Positions 5,695-7,609 of a stretch of DNA of 7,609 nt are shown in pieces. A program made the position numbers and the translations under genes. This DNA is from an uncultured Pseudomonadota bacterium (GTDB lineage Bacteria > Pseudomonadota > Gammaproteobacteria > Burkholderiales > Burkholderiaceae_C), in assembly GCA_900320815.1 (NCBI GenBank), contig ONTY01000054.1:1-7609 (forward strand), written 5' to 3'. How positions within the stretch are numbered: the first letter of the stretch is position 1; each line of letters begins with the position of its first letter. The notes under the pieces were generated by a model. That model was not told the origin of the DNA, searched no databases, and was given only the letters and a program-made list of their open reading frames with translations.

Positions 5695-7371
5695 TTAGTT
5701 CCAGCGGTGTGCCCAAGTGGCGCCGAAGGTGGCACCTTGGTTGTTCTTCATGCTCACAGCAGCGAAGCCCACAGTTGGGATGGGGTTTTCGAAGGTGAGA
5801 TGTGCCCAGCCAGCCGTTTTGCCTTGCGGGTCGTAACGGGTCACAGAGGCCTGAGCGTTGACCGAAGAGGGCGCCGTGGTGCTGAAGGGCATGACAAACA
5901 CTTCGCCGCACAGCGGGTTGCGCACCACACGGCCAGGCGAGAAAGTGGCCAAGGATGAGCCGGTCAGGGCACCTTCTTCACGGTCGCTCGAGCCAGTCGT
6001 CACACCGCTCATCAGGCAGGCCGCAGGATAACCGTCGGTGGCGCCGGTTGACGGGATGGCCAAGGTGGCATACGGGTTGTTGGTCGCTGTGGTGCAGCCT
6101 GAGCCAAAGCACTGGCTATTTGCCACACCACCTGTGCCATTGGCGCCCATTGTGGTGTTGTAAACAATGCGGCCGCCGCCCGTCAAAGCGCCACTGTATT
6201 CCACAGCAGCGTAGTAGCGGCGTGTGGGCTGGGAAACAATCCAGTCAGTGGTCATGGGAACATCGCCAGACTCATCGGCCACATATTCGTTGATGATCTG
6301 GTTGTGGGAAATGTCCATAGCCGTGACTTGGTCTTGGGGCGTCTTGAAGCCCGGCATCAGTGGCGTGGACATATCGGGAAGGTCGTACCACAGCGGTGTA
6401 ATGCGCGGAGAAGCCGTCCCGAGCAGCGGGTCAGCCGTAATGCAGCCAATGCCGACGTTGGCGCTACACGTAGTGTAGTTGCTGCCCCATGGTGCATTGG
6501 CAATTTCGCCCAAAGGAATCTCACCAGCATCTTCACCGCGTTGCGGAGCAAAAATGATGTTGCCGTAGCCGTTGGCGCCAGTAGTTTTATCCACAGCACG
6601 GATGGCGGTCATGTTGCCGCTGTACGAGGACAGTTGGTTCTGGTTCATCACGATCCAGGAACCCATCAGTTGGCCAGTGGGTGCTGTCAAGCCGGCTGCT
6701 TCTGCACCAGCTGCATCCACAATGTCAGTGCTAATCAGTACCTCCTGTGCCTGACCACTGCAGTTAAACGGCTTTCCGTTCTGGTGCTTGATGTTGTAGT
6801 AAAGAGCCTGGTTGTTGTCGTCCTTGCTCCTATCGTACGCAGCAGGAGGAATGTCAGCCATATTCAGCACTTCGACGTAGCCTTCGCTCATGTGTTTGAG
6901 CTTGATGTCGCTAGTAAGCGCGCTCAGACCTGACAAGCGTGAATCCGAGAAGGGGACACCAGTGCCAAGCCCTGATTGGGGCAGCATGCAGGAAGTGTCA
7001 CTCGTGGCCAGAAGAGGAGTGCCTTCGGCGTTGCGGGCAAGGGAAGCGGTCCACACGTCGCCAGGCGAGAGCAGAAGCGTGAAGTCCAGCACGTCGTCAG
7101 AGTTGTCGGCGGCACGGAAGCGCACCTTCACTACTTTGCCGTTTTTGCTATCAGTGTTGGTGATGCTGAGCATGGACTGGCTGCCCTCTTGCGCGTTGTA
7201 GTAGGGCATGTAGAGCATGTGGCCGATACCGCCCACAGCATTTCCCAGTGTCGTGGCTTCAGGCACGCCGGTAGGGGTGGTTGCGCCCGGACCGAAGTAG
7301 GCGATGGCATGTGCGGCACCCGTAAAACCAAGGGCGGCTGCGGCGCCGAGAGCAAGAATGCTTTGTTTCAT
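5695..7371 (-). CDS. Sec-secreted surface or periplasmic protein of unknown function
   Basis: 558 residues starting MKQS, with a classical signal peptide: one Lys, a hydrophobic core (5-18) and a likely cleavage site AHA|IA after residue 22. The mature part is rich in Gly, Thr, Ser and Asn, with no further membrane helix. The N-terminal domain has GHMLYMPYYNAQEGSQSMLSI (50-70) leading to NTDSKNGKVVKVRFRAAD (72-89) and LLLSPGDVWTASL (99-111), a pattern I recall from uncharacterised proteobacterial proteins annotated only as cell surface protein. The mature protein has eight cysteines (for example Cys128 in DTSCML), an even number that suits disulfides in an oxidising compartment. The C-terminus (WAHRWN) lacks the usual terminal Phe of porins and no beta-barrel pattern was confirmed, so porin is not claimed. 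Its own strong promoter, long leader and terminator point to a monocistronic, probably abundant product. Function unknown. Confidence 0.88.
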   Translation of the reverse strand: MKQSILALGAAAALGFTGAAHAIAYFGPGATTPTGVPEATTLGNAVGGIGHMLYMPYYNAQEGSQSMLSITNTDSKNGKVVKVRFRAADNSDDVLDFTLLLSPGDVWTASLARNAEGTPLLATSDTSCMLPQSGLGTGVPFSDSRLSGLSALTSDIKLKHMSEGYVEVLNMADIPPAAYDRSKDDNNQALYYNIKHQNGKPFNCSGQAQEVLISTDIVDAAGAEAAGLTAPTGQLMGSWIVMNQNQLSSYSGNMTAIRAVDKTTGANGYGNIIFAPQRGEDAGEIPLGEIANAPWGSNYTTCSANVGIGCITADPLLGTASPRITPLWYDLPDMSTPLMPGFKTPQDQVTAMDISHNQIINEYVADESGDVPMTTDWIVSQPTRRYYAAVEYSGALTGGGRIVYNTTMGANGTGGVANSQCFGSGCTTATNNPYATLAIPSTGATDGYPAACLMSGVTTGSSDREEGALTGSSLATFSPGRVVRNPLCGEVFVMPFSTTAPSSVNAQASVTRYDPQGKTAGWAHLTFENPIPTVGFAAVSMKNNQGATFGATWAHRWN

Positions 7372-7381
7372 AGCTAGGAGA

Positions 7382-7385
7382 CTCC
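7382..7385 (-). promoter_or_regulatory. Shine-Dalgarno (GGAG) of the secreted-protein gene
   Basis: The minus strand reads GGAG, then 10 bases, then the ATG at 7371. The spacing is slightly long but acceptable, and it is the only purine-rich site near this start, which also begins a good signal peptide. Confidence 0.6.
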
Positions 7386-7410
7386 AGTTTTAGAGAATGG
7401 AATGCAAGTC

Positions 7411-7459
7411 GCCACAGACAGGGCGGCTCCGTGCTTCGGGTGGGGAGCCGCCAGGTGGC
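7411..7459 (-). other. Structured 5' leader hairpin of the secreted-protein mRNA
   Basis: GGCGGCTCC (7422-7430) and GGAGCCGCC (7444-7452) make a perfect 9-bp stem around 13 bases. GCCAC (7411-7415) and GTGGC (7455-7459) extend it by 5 bp beyond an asymmetric internal loop. The structure lies about 40-85 bases after the predicted transcription start and about 25 bases before the Shine-Dalgarno. It has no U-run, so it is not an attenuator in itself; an mRNA stabiliser or regulatory leader is inferred. It matches no riboswitch I recognise. Confidence 0.7.
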
Positions 7460-7481
7460 AACGCGGGGCGGATGATAGCGC

Positions 7482-7541
7482 GGCGTTTTTTTCCATTACC
7501 GTAATTATAACAGAAAAACGCCTTTTTGACAAGACGTTTTT
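7482..7541. promoter_or_regulatory. Inverted and repeated CGTTTTT motifs across the promoter, possible operator
   Basis: GGCGTTTTT (7482-7490) and AAAAACGCC (7514-7522) form a perfect 9-bp inverted repeat with centres 32 bases apart, about three helical turns. One arm falls in the promoter spacer and the other just after the predicted start, bracketing the -10. A third copy of the core, CGTTTTT, is at 7535-7541, just upstream of the -35. The layout would suit a dimeric regulator or DNA looping, though T-rich tracts make chance similarity possible. Confidence 0.5.
7504..7532 (-). promoter_or_regulatory. Sigma70-type promoter of the secreted-protein gene
   Basis: On the minus strand TTGTCA (7527-7532) is followed by a 17-base spacer and a perfect TATAAT (7504-7509). 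The -35 differs from TTGACA at one position. Transcription would start near 7497, giving a leader of about 125 bases. Confidence 0.85.
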
Positions 7542-7609
7542 GCTGTGCACTTTCGACAGGAATCTGCATAAACAGGCGCGCATACAAGATCAAACTGTAC
7601 GAATCCCGC

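Noticed and set aside
5695..7371. Calling the secreted protein a porin
   Set aside because: No terminal Phe, no clear alternating strand pattern that I could confirm, and the motifs differ from known betaproteobacterial porins.
7374..7593. Small minus-strand frames upstream of the secreted-protein gene
   Set aside because: They cover the promoter and structured leader, overlap in different frames and show no protein-like pattern or ribosome site.

Overview
The window looks like a chromosomal stretch from a high-GC betaproteobacterium, most likely Burkholderiales. This rests on the GC-rich style of the middle genes, an E. coli YcbL/GloC-length metallo-hydrolase, a PhoQ/FeuQ-like sensor kinase and a secreted protein of a type I associate with Comamonadaceae-like genomes. 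The taxonomic call is inference; no rRNA or other marker is present. There are six protein genes: two on the plus strand at the left and four on the minus strand.

Left block (1-2336, plus): a gene entering from outside the window (1-489) overlaps by four bases a 616-residue polytopic membrane protein (486-2336) that resembles TMTC/PMT-type (GT-C) glycosyltransferases with a C-terminal TPR domain. The last ~80 residues of both proteins align without gaps (36 of 77 identical by my count), so they share a duplicated TPR tail. The first ~55 residues of the partial gene instead read like a calcineurin-type metallophosphoesterase, so it may be a chimera. Base composition is visibly lower in GC than in the next block (sampled lines 42% versus 73%).

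Middle block (2340-5474, minus): a GloC/YcbL-like metallo-beta-lactamase-fold hydrolase ends three bases from the membrane protein gene, convergently. It is preceded by a sensor histidine kinase 35 bases upstream, probably in the same operon, with no response regulator in view. Further upstream, after a 190-base AT-rich gap holding a possible promoter, is an ABC-2 polysaccharide-export-type permease with no ATPase partner in the window. Four imperfect 7-bp repeats lie just before the permease start.

Right block (5611-7609, minus): a single-gene unit encoding a 558-residue Sec-secreted surface or periplasmic protein of unknown function. It has a convincing sigma70 promoter (TTGTCA-17-TATAAT), inverted repeats across that promoter, a long structured 5' leader, two 3' hairpins and an intrinsic terminator.

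Functionally, the membrane glycosyltransferase-like gene and the export permease could both belong to surface glycan or protein glycosylation, but nothing in the sequence ties them together. No tRNA, rRNA, CRISPR array, transposase or attachment site was seen, and no stretch longer than about 240 bases lacks a gene.
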